In this document: positions 28,537 to 36,589 of the stretch, one piece after another
Numbering within the stretch: the first letter of the stretch is position 1
Layout: each line of letters opens with the position of its first letter
Assembly (NCBI RefSeq): GCF_030694375.1
Contig: NZ_JAUXYL010000003.1
Coordinates: 62,001-126,000 of the forward strand
From: Algoriphagus sp.
GTDB taxonomy: Bacteria > Bacteroidota > Bacteroidia > Cytophagales > Cyclobacteriaceae
Reading direction: 5' to 3'
Length of the DNA: 64,000 bases
Translations under genes and position numbers: made by a program
Notes under the pieces: model-generated
Told to the model about the DNA's origin: nothing
The model's input: the letters and a program-made list of their open reading frames with translations, nothing else
Database searches by the model: none

Positions 28537-29592
28537 TTATTTTGGGTTGGTGATGGTTATTTGTTTTTTATCGATTTTAAAAGTCATTCCCGAAGTCATG
28601 CAGACTCCACGCAGTACGTTTTCCAGCATCTCGTCTTTATAGACTCCGGAGTAAGTCCAGTCCTTATCAGGGTTTCCTTTAAATGTTATATTGACTCCAT
28701 ACCAGAGTTCCAGCTTTTTCTTTACTTCCGAAAATTTGGCACTTTTGAATACCAGATAATTGTCCTTCCATCCGGTAACATCCATGGGGTCGAATCCTGT
28801 CTTGGAAAATTTTCCGTCTTTTTCCATGACTAGCATTTCATCGGGATTCAGGATTACCTGATCTCCGTTGACCGCATCGACCCTGACCTTACCGGTGACC
28901 AAAGCCACATAAAGTGGCTCATTGGTTTTTTGCCTGACATTGAATGAAGTGCCCAGCACACGGATTTTTGTACTGCCGCTCTCCACCAAAAATGGGCGCT
29001 GCTCTTTTTTCACTTCAAAAAACGCCTCGCCTTTCAACCTTACCAAGCGGAAATCGGCTGAGAATTCCTTGGGGAATTCGATTTCACTTTCTGAATTTAG
29101 GTGAATCCTGGTTCCATCAGGCAGATCAATAATGGACTTTTGCCCAGCCAGGTTGGATCTTTTGATCAGAGGTATTTCGGCTTTCTCTACAGGCTCAGGA
29201 CGGTAATTGAATGCCTCATATTGCGCCCAGAGACAGAATAAAACCAACACGGAGGCTGCAATTCCTCTCAGTGGTATAAAAAACAAAAAGCTGCCTTTTG
29301 AGGAGGAGGAAATGGGTGTAGGCTTGGAATTTTTGACCGAACTATGTTCATTATCTGCCTTAAGGATCTGTTCGAAGGTCTCCACATACATTTTGTCTGT
29401 AAATTCAGGACTGTGAGCATATTTCACAGACCGGATCAGATTTGCTGCTTCATTTACCATAGCCCTTTTCTCCGGATGCTGAGCCATCCATTTTTCCCAA
29501 AAATGACTGTTGTTTTCATTCGGGCTTTTAATCCACTGAATGAAAAATTCATCGGTAATAAAGTTGGCTATATCGTAATCTTTGTAGTTCAT
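28537..29592 (-). CDS. FecR-family anti-sigma factor
   Basis: A 351-residue inner-membrane regulator. An N-terminal cytoplasmic region of about 95 residues includes WEKWMAQHPEKRAMVNEAA. One membrane segment follows near 103-125 (IAASVLVLFCLW). The periplasmic FecR domain has IDLPDGTRIHLNSESEIEFP, RLKGEAFFEVKK and FVRVLGTSFNV-type motifs. A C-terminal DUF4974-like segment is LVFKSAKFSEVKKKLELWYG. It would hold the adjacent ECF sigma factor inactive until signalled by the STN domain of SusC. The gap to the sigma gene is 19 bases. Confidence 0.95.
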   Translation of the reverse strand: MNYKDYDIANFITDEFFIQWIKSPNENNSHFWEKWMAQHPEKRAMVNEAANLIRSVKYAHSPEFTDKMYVETFEQILKADNEHSSVKNSKPTPISSSSKGSFLFFIPLRGIAASVLVLFCLWAQYEAFNYRPEPVEKAEIPLIKRSNLAGQKSIIDLPDGTRIHLNSESEIEFPKEFSADFRLVRLKGEAFFEVKKEQRPFLVESGSTKIRVLGTSFNVRQKTNEPLYVALVTGKVRVDAVNGDQVILNPDEMLVMEKDGKFSKTGFDPMDVTGWKDNYLVFKSAKFSEVKKKLELWYGVNITFKGNPDKDWTYSGVYKDEMLENVLRGVCMTSGMTFKIDKKQITITNPK

Positions 29593-29611
29593 CTGTTTAT
29601 AATTTTCTGTC

Positions 29612-30247
29612 TTATTTCTTTTGGAGCAATGATTTCAATGTGCTCAAAGCTCTGTAAACAACCTTCCGTGCTGATTTTACTTCATTTAAATCCATTGCTA
29701 CTGAAATTTCCTTATAAGTCATTCCTTCTTCATAGAGCAATAAAATGGCTTGCCGCTGTCGGCAGGTAAGTTTATTAATAGCATCCTGTATTTTTTCAAA
29801 TTTTTCCCGGTCATTTTCCTGATGAATAATTTTTGTTTCCTGCGAAAATTCAATGCTAAAATTCTTTTGGATCTTCTCAGGCTCCTTACAGATCTCCTCT
29901 TTGGATTTGTTTGATTTCCTGATCAGTTCCCGGTATAAGATTTTAAACAGATAGGATTTAATACTCTGTACTTCGCTGAGCGAGCCCCTTTTTCTTCTCA
30001 GGTCAATAAAAATATTCTGAATGCAGTCTTGAATGTGGCTTTGATCTTTACACATCTGACAGCCATATTTAAACAAAACTATGACATACATTCTGTAGAT
30101 ATAATTAAAGGCAAATTCATCCCCCTTGTTAAAAGCATTCCAGATATCCATGTCAGATTTATTCTCATAAACCTTGATGGATTCAGAATGCCCCAAAGGA
30201 TAAACATTGACTTCTTCTTTATTTGGCAATTTTGGGTTATTAATCAT
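29612..30247 (-). CDS. ECF-type RNA polymerase sigma factor
   Basis: A 211-residue sigma-70-family protein. Region 2 lies around residues 40-95 (FNYIYRMYVIVLFKYG, then DCIQNIFIDLRRKRG). Region 4 lies around 160-205 (KLTCRQRQAILLLYEEGMTY, KEISVAMDLN). No region 1 or 3 is visible, as expected for ECF factors. As the first gene of the minus-strand run, followed by fecR, susC and susD, it should activate the locus when released from FecR. Its own promoter was not identified. Confidence 0.94.
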   Translation of the reverse strand: MINNPKLPNKEEVNVYPLGHSESIKVYENKSDMDIWNAFNKGDEFAFNYIYRMYVIVLFKYGCQMCKDQSHIQDCIQNIFIDLRRKRGSLSEVQSIKSYLFKILYRELIRKSNKSKEEICKEPEKIQKNFSIEFSQETKIIHQENDREKFEKIQDAINKLTCRQRQAILLLYEEGMTYKEISVAMDLNEVKSARKVVYRALSTLKSLLQKK

Positions 30248-30477
30248 AGAAGTACCGGGTTAGTGCAACCTTCTGATATTAAGAGGAGGTAATGCCCGAA
30301 AGTGACCCCATAAAATTTTAAAAAAAATAGATTTAAATACGAGTCTTTTTTAAAAGCTAAAAAAGTTTGATTCCAGGCGATTTAAGGCGATTAATTTGTC
30401 TTGGAGCCCAAGTTAATCGGTATGGTCGGAGATTCCCGTTATTAAAAGTTTTGAAAGGACACTGGGCATAGCTTAAT
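30248..30477. other. Intergenic region upstream of the ECF sigma gene
   Basis: A 230-base AT-rich stretch between the sigma-factor start and the M3 peptidase fragment. It should contain the promoter of the Sus-locus regulator, but no TAnnTTTG element with a matching upstream TTG was found on the minus strand. No other gene is visible. Confidence 0.4.
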
Positions 30478-30566
30478 GGTAATATCCAGAAGTCACAGCA
30501 AACGAAGTGAAGGACCGGAATGAAAAGCACCTTGCTGTATTTTATACCGATTTTTTCCCCAGATCA
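30478..30566 (+). pseudogene. Internal fragment of an M3-family peptidase gene
   Basis: The plus strand reads PEVTANEVKDRN, then EKHLAVFYTDFFPRS in frame. This matches HPDVTAYEVKDRN and GMHLAVFYADFFPRS of the intact M3 peptidase at 34504-36540 (about residues 387-415). Nucleotide identity over about 75 bases is roughly 84% by eye. Homology stops abruptly at AGATCA, which also forms the stop codon of the adjacent ATPase gene on the other strand. It is a remnant of a second, lost M3 peptidase gene. Confidence 0.85.
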
Positions 30567-31883
30567 TCCGCCCCTCACAAAATCCGAAACGGCATATAAG
30601 GGCCAGACCTGTATGGTTTCAAAGGCGGCATAGGGTTCGTTGGAGAACCGGACCCCATAGGGACTTTTTTTTTCCTTGAGAAACAGATGGAGGCTTTGCA
30701 TCGAACCCTTTTTCCCGGACTTCACTTCCACTGGAATAATGTCCTGCCCTTTTTGGGCAAGGTAATCCACCTCCGCATTGCTGTTCAGGGCTTCCCTATG
30801 CCAGTAATACAATCTCTCCTGTCGGTAGCAGGAAACCGCTTTCAGGAGTTCCAACCCGCAGTACTGCTCGGCAATGGCCCCTTTGTTGACTGCATCAAAG
30901 TCATCGTCAAAAAGAACTTCGGTAATATTCAGTCCGAGTATCCTCTGGAATATACCTGTGTCAAGAACCAGCATTTTCTGCTTTTTGGGATTGCTTTCCG
31001 CACCCAGGGGCAGTCCGTTGGCAGAGGTATGGGTGACCGAAATCACCAGACCCGACATCAACAATAGATCCACAGCTTCTTTCACTTGTTTATGATTAGC
31101 TTCCGTTGCCACTTTTGCATAGACAAACTTGCCACCCGACTGCCTGACCACGGCATCAAATACTTCCGAAATACGCAAAGAGGGGACACGGTGTTTGTAT
31201 TTTGCAAAATCGGCCCTGAGCGAAATGATGAGATCATCGAGAAGTTGTCCGGCTACCTTCATATCCCTGTATTGGCTATAATTACGGATAACCTCAGGCA
31301 TGCCACCCAAAACCAGGAACCGTTTCAAATACGTGAGCAGTTTGTGGTGTAGAGGCTCAGCAAGAGGCCGGGATGCTGAGGCTTTTTTCTTGGCATTCAA
31401 AAGAGAATCCTCCCCCATAGCAGTCAGAAATTCATCAAAACCAAGTGGGTAAACAAAGATTGACCGTACCCGACCCACTCCAAAAGAAGGTATTTCAGCC
31501 AGTGCAAACTCCAATAAAGATCCCGCGGCTATGACGTGCAGTTCCGGAAGTTTTTCGTAGAAGAAACGAAGAGAAGAAATGGCCGGTACGCAGGCTTGTA
31601 TTTCATCAAAAAACACCAGGGTTTTTCCGGGAACAACCGGAACATTGGATACAATGGACAGGTTTTCGCACAATTCCAAAGGGTTGAGATCACCTTCAAA
31701 CAAGGAATGCAGGGTGCGTTGTTCCTCGAAATTCACTTCAAGAAAATGGTCAAACTGTTTGGCCAGTTCCCTTACGGCAGTGGATTTCCCTACTTGACGG
31801 GCACCTCTGACCAGTAAAGGCTTGCCGGTCTTTTCCTTGCGCCATGCCAGCAGTTCTTTATCTATATTTCGGGGAATATACAT
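30564..31883 (-). CDS. ATP-binding protein, AAA plus DUF4143 domains
   Basis: A 439-residue cytoplasmic protein. The N-terminal ATPase domain has the Walker A motif GARQVGKST (27-35) and the Walker B motif LVFFDEI (Asp93, Glu94), then a sensor-like VIAAGSLLEFAL. The C-terminal DUF4143 region ends in a nuclease-fold-like strand pair, NAEVDYLAQ and DIIPVEVKSG, resembling the PD-(D/E)xK core. The family is frequent and strain-variable in Bacteroidota, with no settled function. It is often suspected to act in defence or selfish elements. Remnants of unrelated genes lie on both sides, and the stop codon overlaps the M3 fragment. The upstream leader is repetitive. Confidence 0.92.
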   Translation of the reverse strand: MYIPRNIDKELLAWRKEKTGKPLLVRGARQVGKSTAVRELAKQFDHFLEVNFEEQRTLHSLFEGDLNPLELCENLSIVSNVPVVPGKTLVFFDEIQACVPAISSLRFFYEKLPELHVIAAGSLLEFALAEIPSFGVGRVRSIFVYPLGFDEFLTAMGEDSLLNAKKKASASRPLAEPLHHKLLTYLKRFLVLGGMPEVIRNYSQYRDMKVAGQLLDDLIISLRADFAKYKHRVPSLRISEVFDAVVRQSGGKFVYAKVATEANHKQVKEAVDLLLMSGLVISVTHTSANGLPLGAESNPKKQKMLVLDTGIFQRILGLNITEVLFDDDFDAVNKGAIAEQYCGLELLKAVSCYRQERLYYWHREALNSNAEVDYLAQKGQDIIPVEVKSGKKGSMQSLHLFLKEKKSPYGVRFSNEPYAAFETIQVWPLYAVSDFVRGG

Positions 31884-31960
31884 TTTTCAAAGGCAGTTCA
31901 AACCTTTTTTTCCATTTTTCAAAGGCAATAATAGGAAACATTTTCCATTTTTCAAAGGCA
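31881..31960 (-). repeat. Three 15-bp direct repeats in the ATPase leader
   Basis: TGCCTTTGAAAAATG (minus strand) occurs exactly three times, at 31946-31960, 31913-31927 and 31881-31895, spaced 33 and 32 bases. The ATG of the last copy is the ATPase start codon. The first two ATGs open tiny frames of 9 and 5 codons. The first ends in TGA inside the next repeat, 3 bases before that repeat's ATG. Confidence 0.9.
31926..31956 (-). promoter_or_regulatory. Candidate promoter of the ATPase gene
   Basis: On the minus strand TTTG (31953-31956, inside the most upstream repeat) is followed 19 bases later by TATTATTG (31926-31933). This matches the Bacteroidota pattern TTTG-N19-TAnnTTTG at all but one position of the -7 element. 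Transcription would begin near 31919, about 35 bases before the start codon. Confidence 0.5.
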
Positions 31961-32086
31961 ATTCTCAATGAAAAAATCCAGACCTATTTGAAATTGCCGG
32001 AGGAGCTGAGCCCCCAACAGTCGCTAAGTATTCCTGACGGAGCTCCGATCGGAATGGAAGCCATGAGTTGTGATTTTGAGTTTTAA
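31961..32086 (+). pseudogene. 3' end fragment of a zinc metalloprotease gene
   Basis: The frame reads ILNEKIQTYLKLPEELSPQQ, then SLSIPDGAPIGMEAMSCDFE and F before a stop. This is almost the same as the last 40 residues of the intact metalloprotease at 12638-15052. Nucleotide identity is about 90% over 122 bases by eye. Homology begins directly after the third leader repeat of the ATPase gene. The rest of the gene is absent. Confidence 0.88.
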
Positions 32087-32342
32087 ATTAGGATATCTAT
32101 AACAGAACCAGAGGTGGCCGGAAAACCGTTCACCTCTTATTTATTACCTCAAATGCTCCCATTTAGTGCAGTTGAGATTTTTCTATCCCAATTGCTTGAA
32201 TTGATTCATAAATAAGAAAATTTAATGGAGAAACTCAGGTTTGGTATTCGGTTATATTGAAAGTTTTGACTTTGCTTCCCTTAGCTATCCATTAATCCTA
32301 TAACATGATAAGTAATTGAACAGGCAGTAAATTTTCATTGAA
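32087..32342. other. Intergenic region downstream of the metalloprotease fragment
   Basis: A 256-base AT-rich stretch. Apart from the terminator hairpin at 32110-32145, nothing coding was seen. The minus-strand gene at 32343-32948 ends here. Confidence 0.5.
32110..32145 (+). terminator. Leftover terminator behind the metalloprotease fragment
   Basis: AGAGGTG (32110-32116) pairs with CACCTCT (32131-32137), with inner CGG-AAAA-CCG pairing, then TATTTATT. It lies just after the fragment's stop codon, as expected if it was the terminator of the lost metalloprotease copy. Confidence 0.6.
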
Positions 32343-32948
32343 TCACAGGTTAGGACTTGGTCTTGGTCTGCTTGATTTATTCCAATAGGCTCTTTCGTCG
32401 AGAAGAAGAAGGGCCTTTTCGAAGTTTTCCTTATTTCCACCAATGACCCACTTCTTTTTAGCGATTGCACCGATACCAGCACCTATTGCCACTCCTGCTG
32501 AGGCACCCAAAAGTCCTGACATAAAATAATGGGCCGATTCTCCTCCCGTAAGAATTACAACAACCTTTGTAATCGGGTCAGGATCATAAGTAGCGGCCCT
32601 AATCGCCATTCCTGCAGCAAACCCAATCACCCCTCCAATTACAGCACCTTTAGCACCGGGCCTGTTTTTTTGAGTCACCAGCGTATCTATATCAGAATAA
32701 TGCAAGCTCTTTATTTCAAGGTCTGCATACTGTGGAGAAAGAGTTTTAAGATTGGATTCAACAAAGAAAAGCGAGTCTTTGGAAACTTTGTAGAGCAGTG
32801 CACGCTGATGTTTCTTTCCATTGGTCTCCACAATCCAAACTTGTCTCCCTGCCTTGTTAAAATATAGCCCATCTTTAATGACAAGCTGTGCTTTTGCTTG
32901 AGTAAGGAATCCAAGAATGAATAGTGTACTGATAAGAATTGCTTTCAT
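32343..32948 (-). CDS. Secreted protein with glycine-zipper segments, function unknown
   Basis: A 201-residue protein with a clear signal peptide (MKAILISTLFILGFLTQAKA, then Q). The first 90 residues of the mature part are soluble, with a repeated Tyr/Leu-rich pattern. The second half has two Gly/Ala-rich hydrophobic stretches, GAVIGGVIGFAAGMAIRAA near residue 107 and GASAGVAIGAGIGAIA near 155, typical of glycine zippers that pack in membranes. No family was recognised. It is divergent from the deoxyribosyltransferase-like/TPR gene, 157 bases away. Confidence 0.7.
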   Translation of the reverse strand: MKAILISTLFILGFLTQAKAQLVIKDGLYFNKAGRQVWIVETNGKKHQRALLYKVSKDSLFFVESNLKTLSPQYADLEIKSLHYSDIDTLVTQKNRPGAKGAVIGGVIGFAAGMAIRAATYDPDPITKVVVILTGGESAHYFMSGLLGASAGVAIGAGIGAIAKKKWVIGGNKENFEKALLLLDERAYWNKSSRPRPSPNL

Positions 32949-33105
32949 AAATTTCGATTTTTGAGAAAGCTACATCCGGTTGGATAATTTCTTTATTCAA
33001 AATTTAATAAGCGAAAAAAATTGTTTCGCAGATTTTACTTTTATAAAACCTTACCTTTCAGAATCTTTACTTTACCGATCAATTTCAAAATTAATTTTTT
33101 TCGAA

Positions 33106-34479
33106 ATGAGTGATGTTAAAAAAAGATGCTTTGTAGTCATGGGTTTCGGTATAAAAACCGACTACATCAACGGCAGAAAACTGGACTTAAACAAATCCTA
33201 TCGCCTCCTGATCAAACCTGTGGTGGAAGCCAAAAACATTGAATGTGTCCGGGCTGATGAAATTACACACTCCGGATCCATCGATGTGCAAATGTATAAA
33301 GAATTGCTCCAGGCTGATCTAGTGATAGCTGACCTGTCTACACTGAATGCCAATGCGCTGTATGAATTGGGTGTAAGGCATGCTTTGCGCCCCTATACAA
33401 CCATAGTAATTTCGGAAGACAAGCTGGTGTATCCCTTTGACCTCAATCATGTAGTCATTCATAGCTATCAACATCTGGGAGACGCCATAGACTATGAAGA
33501 AGTGGAACGATTTCGGGCAGCACTGGACCTTGTGATCCAAACTGTATTGGATAAGAACGAAGCCGATAGTCCTGTTTATACCTACCTCAACTCACTCATT
33601 CCTCCCAAACTCCAAGCAGAACTAGAAAGAGCAGTGGTCGATCGCGACAAGTCCCAGCCGATCCCTGAAGTGGGAAAAGCGCTTTCTTTGATAATTCAGG
33701 AAGCAGAAGATGCCATAGATATCATGGAGTTTGCCAAAGCCCGGGACCTTTTTCATTCGGCTATTTTACTTTCAGGAGGAAATACCGGTCAGAAAGATCC
33801 CTATTTATTTCACCGACTTTCTTTTACTACATACAAGGCCGCTGAGCCGGATTTAGTCTCTGCCCTCAATAGGTCTTTGAGCTACCTCCATTCGATTAAT
33901 TTGGCCCATACCAATGACCCTGAAACGGTATCTTCGGCAGGAGCTGTGGAGAAGAAACTCTATGAATGTGGCCAAGGAGATCAACATTTGGAAGATTCTA
34001 TTTTATACTACCAAAGAAGTTACTATTTACTCAACAATCGATACAATGGAATAAATCTAGCCTTGACTTTGGTCTATCACGCGACATCCAATCTGGTCAA
34101 ATCTGACCAAGAGCGAATAGCTGATTTGATTTTTGCCCGACGTACCTGGAAGCGTGTTCTTTTTTTGTGTGACAGGGATTGGGAAATCATGGTGCAAAAA
34201 GAAAAAAATGATCAGCTCTTGATCAATGGAGGAACAAAAGAAGGCAAAGAATTACAAGAGTTTTACAACAGACAGAAATACTGGATTTTAGTCAACCGTG
34301 CAGAATCTTCCTTTGGACTGGGCGATTTTGAAACCCATCGGAAAAGCCTCAAAGAATCCAACAAAGTTCCATTTCACCAATGGCAACTTGAAAGCTTTAC
34401 TGAACAAATTGGTAATTTAGCAACCGAATTGAAAAAAGTAGGGCATCTCCTCGAACCAAAATGGATCGCGCCTGATTAA
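33106..34479 (+). CDS. Nucleoside deoxyribosyltransferase-like domain plus TPR (DUF4071-like) protein
   Basis: The chosen start (ATG 33106, MSDVKKRCFVVMGFG) gives 457 residues; an upstream frame from 32980 adds AT-rich, non-conserved residues. Residues 7-130 form a Rossmann-like nucleoside-processing domain: CFVVMGFG, GRKLDLNKSY, ECVRADEI, ADLSTLNANALYELGVRHAL (Glu87 is a candidate catalytic residue) and TTIVISE. The remaining 320 residues are helical and TPR-like (AKARDLFHSAILLSGG), resembling the DUF4071/TRAF-binding (TPR-S) region. As I recall, Burroughs and Aravind described such DRHyd plus TPR-S pairs as bacterial immunity components related to the animal ASK signalosome. Nothing else defence-like is adjacent; an M3 peptidase follows 24 bases later. 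Function is inferred. Confidence 0.75.
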   Translation: MSDVKKRCFVVMGFGIKTDYINGRKLDLNKSYRLLIKPVVEAKNIECVRADEITHSGSIDVQMYKELLQADLVIADLSTLNANALYELGVRHALRPYTTIVISEDKLVYPFDLNHVVIHSYQHLGDAIDYEEVERFRAALDLVIQTVLDKNEADSPVYTYLNSLIPPKLQAELERAVVDRDKSQPIPEVGKALSLIIQEAEDAIDIMEFAKARDLFHSAILLSGGNTGQKDPYLFHRLSFTTYKAAEPDLVSALNRSLSYLHSINLAHTNDPETVSSAGAVEKKLYECGQGDQHLEDSILYYQRSYYLLNNRYNGINLALTLVYHATSNLVKSDQERIADLIFARRTWKRVLFLCDRDWEIMVQKEKNDQLLINGGTKEGKELQEFYNRQKYWILVNRAESSFGLGDFETHRKSLKESNKVPFHQWQLESFTEQIGNLATELKKVGHLLEPKWIAPD

Positions 34480-34503
34480 TTACCCAAACGTTTATCCTTC
34501 CTC

Positions 34504-36540
34504 ATGAAAAACCCACTTTTGGCTGAATTTACAAGCCCATTTGAAACTGCACCTTTTCATCTTCTAAAAAACGATCACTTTCTTCCTGCAATTGAAGAGG
34601 CCATAAAATTGGCCAAGGCAGATGTAGAAAAAATCAAATCTGAATCAGTGCCTACCTTTCAAAATACCCTTGAAGCACTTGATCGATCAGGTAAAAAACT
34701 GAATGTAATCTCGGCTGTCTTTTTTAACCTCAATTCTGCGGAGACCAATGACGAAATTCAAAAGCTGGCTCGGGAGATTTCCCCCCTGCTGACCGAATAC
34801 TCCAATGACATATTATTGGATCAAGATCTTTTCCAACGAGTAGCTACCGTTTTCAATGAAAAAGAAACTCTCAAACTCACCGAAGAACAAAAGACCCTAC
34901 TGGAAAAAACCTACAAATCCTTTGTCCGGAATGGCGCAAACCTGAGTCCGGAGGATGCTGAAAAACTTCGAACTATCGACCAGGAATTGGCTCAACTCAG
35001 TCTCAAATTCGGAGAAAACATCCTTGCTGAAACCAATAAATATGTTCATTTGATAGAGAATGAGGCTGAAATCGATGGCCTACCCGAAGGTATCAAAGAA
35101 GCAGCTGCCCAGATAGCAGAGGAAAAAGGTCATCCAGGCAAATGGGCTTTTACACTCGATTACCCAAGCTACATCCCGGCGATGACCTATGCCAAAAACA
35201 GGGAACTCCGCAAGCGGTTGTTTTTGGCTTACAACACCAAATCATCCAAGGGAGATGAACTCGACAATCAGGAGATCATCAAAAACCTTCTCAAACTTCG
35301 TCACGCGCGGGCTAATCTGCTTGGATATGCCTCTCATGCAGATTTTGTCTTGGAGGAGCGTATGGCCAAAAGTCCAAAAGCAGTACTGGAGTTTTTGGAG
35401 TCACTGCTTCTTAAAGCAAAGCCAAAAGCTGAGAAGGAAGTACTTGAAGTGGCCGAATTTGCAAAAAAACTGAATGGATTAGAAAACCTTGAGCGATGGG
35501 ATTTTGCATTCTATTCCGAACTCCTCAAAAAAGAAAAATATGCCTTGGATGATGAATTGCTCCGGCCGTATTTCAAACTTGAAAATGTCATTGCGGGTGT
35601 CTTCCAAACTGCAGGTAAGCTCTTTGGGATTACATTTCAACCAAACTCCGACATTCCGGTATATCATCCGGATGTCACAGCTTATGAAGTAAAGGACCGT
35701 AACGGAATGCACCTTGCTGTATTTTATGCGGATTTTTTTCCAAGATCAGGCAAAAGAAACGGGGCTTGGATGACCTCTTTCAAAGGACAACGCACAGAAA
35801 ATGGACTGGAGCAGCGCCCGCACGTTTCGATCGTCTGTAATTTTACAAAGCCGACGAAGAGCAAACCAAGCCTTTTGACCTTCAATGAAGTCACCACGCT
35901 TTTTCATGAATTTGGCCATGCACTTCATGGAATGCTGGCCAGAGGAACCTACGAATCGCTCACCGGAACAAGTGTCTTTTGGGATTTTGTAGAACTCCCC
36001 TCCCAGATTTTCGAAAACTGGTGCTACGAAAAAGAATGCTTGGATCTTTTTGCGAAACACTATGAAACCGGTGAAAAAATCCCCGAAGAACTGATTGAGA
36101 AAATCAAAAACGCTTCCAATTTCCAACAGGGCTATATGACGATGCGGCAGATCAGTTTTGCGCTTTTGGATATGGCCTACCATAGTCAAGACCCAAGCCC
36201 AATAGCGGAGGTAAGGAAATTTGAGGAAGCAGTCATGCAGAAAACTGATCTTTTACCACGAGTAGAAGGAACTATGGCAAGCACGAGCTTTTCCCATATT
36301 TTCCAGGGGGGCTATTCTTCAGGATATTACAGTTACAAGTGGGCAGAAGTACTGGATGCTGATGCGTTCGAGTTATTTTTGGAAAAAGGTGTTTTTGATC
36401 AGGAAACTGCATCTTCCTTTGAAAAAAATATCCTTTCGGCAGGAGGCACAGCACATCCTTCGATCCTGTATCGAAGGTTTCGGGGTAGAGAACCCAAACC
36501 TGAAGCATTGCTAAAGCGCTCTGGTCTAATTTCTGCTTAA
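34504..36540 (+). CDS. M3-family metallopeptidase (peptidyl-dipeptidase/oligopeptidase A type)
   Basis: A 678-residue cytoplasmic peptidase without a signal peptide. The zinc motif FHEFGHALHGML gives His468, Glu469 and His472, with a third ligand Glu in the following VELPSQIFENW. LLTFNEVTTLF and SFSHIFQGGYSSGYYSYKWA are further M3 hallmarks. It degrades short peptides and cleaved signal peptides. Length is normal. A 75-base piece of a relative survives at 30478-30566. Dcp versus OpdA (prlC) cannot be decided from sequence alone. Confidence 0.94.
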   Translation: MKNPLLAEFTSPFETAPFHLLKNDHFLPAIEEAIKLAKADVEKIKSESVPTFQNTLEALDRSGKKLNVISAVFFNLNSAETNDEIQKLAREISPLLTEYSNDILLDQDLFQRVATVFNEKETLKLTEEQKTLLEKTYKSFVRNGANLSPEDAEKLRTIDQELAQLSLKFGENILAETNKYVHLIENEAEIDGLPEGIKEAAAQIAEEKGHPGKWAFTLDYPSYIPAMTYAKNRELRKRLFLAYNTKSSKGDELDNQEIIKNLLKLRHARANLLGYASHADFVLEERMAKSPKAVLEFLESLLLKAKPKAEKEVLEVAEFAKKLNGLENLERWDFAFYSELLKKEKYALDDELLRPYFKLENVIAGVFQTAGKLFGITFQPNSDIPVYHPDVTAYEVKDRNGMHLAVFYADFFPRSGKRNGAWMTSFKGQRTENGLEQRPHVSIVCNFTKPTKSKPSLLTFNEVTTLFHEFGHALHGMLARGTYESLTGTSVFWDFVELPSQIFENWCYEKECLDLFAKHYETGEKIPEELIEKIKNASNFQQGYMTMRQISFALLDMAYHSQDPSPIAEVRKFEEAVMQKTDLLPRVEGTMASTSFSHIFQGGYSSGYYSYKWAEVLDADAFELFLEKGVFDQETASSFEKNILSAGGTAHPSILYRRFRGREPKPEALLKRSGLISA

Positions 36541-36589
36541 TTAAAAAAGCTATAGATTAGTCCTGCACTTTTTTCCAAATTTATATTTT

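Noticed and set aside
15295..30312. Shared GACCCCATAA at 15300 and 30303 as a regulatory motif
   Set aside because: Only about ten bases agree, one site lies between convergent genes, and no promoter context is shared.
30467..30490. tRNA-like D-arm sequence (CATAGCTTAATGGTAA)
   Set aside because: No acceptor stem, anticodon arm or T-arm can be built around it, and the following bases are homologous to the M3 peptidase gene.
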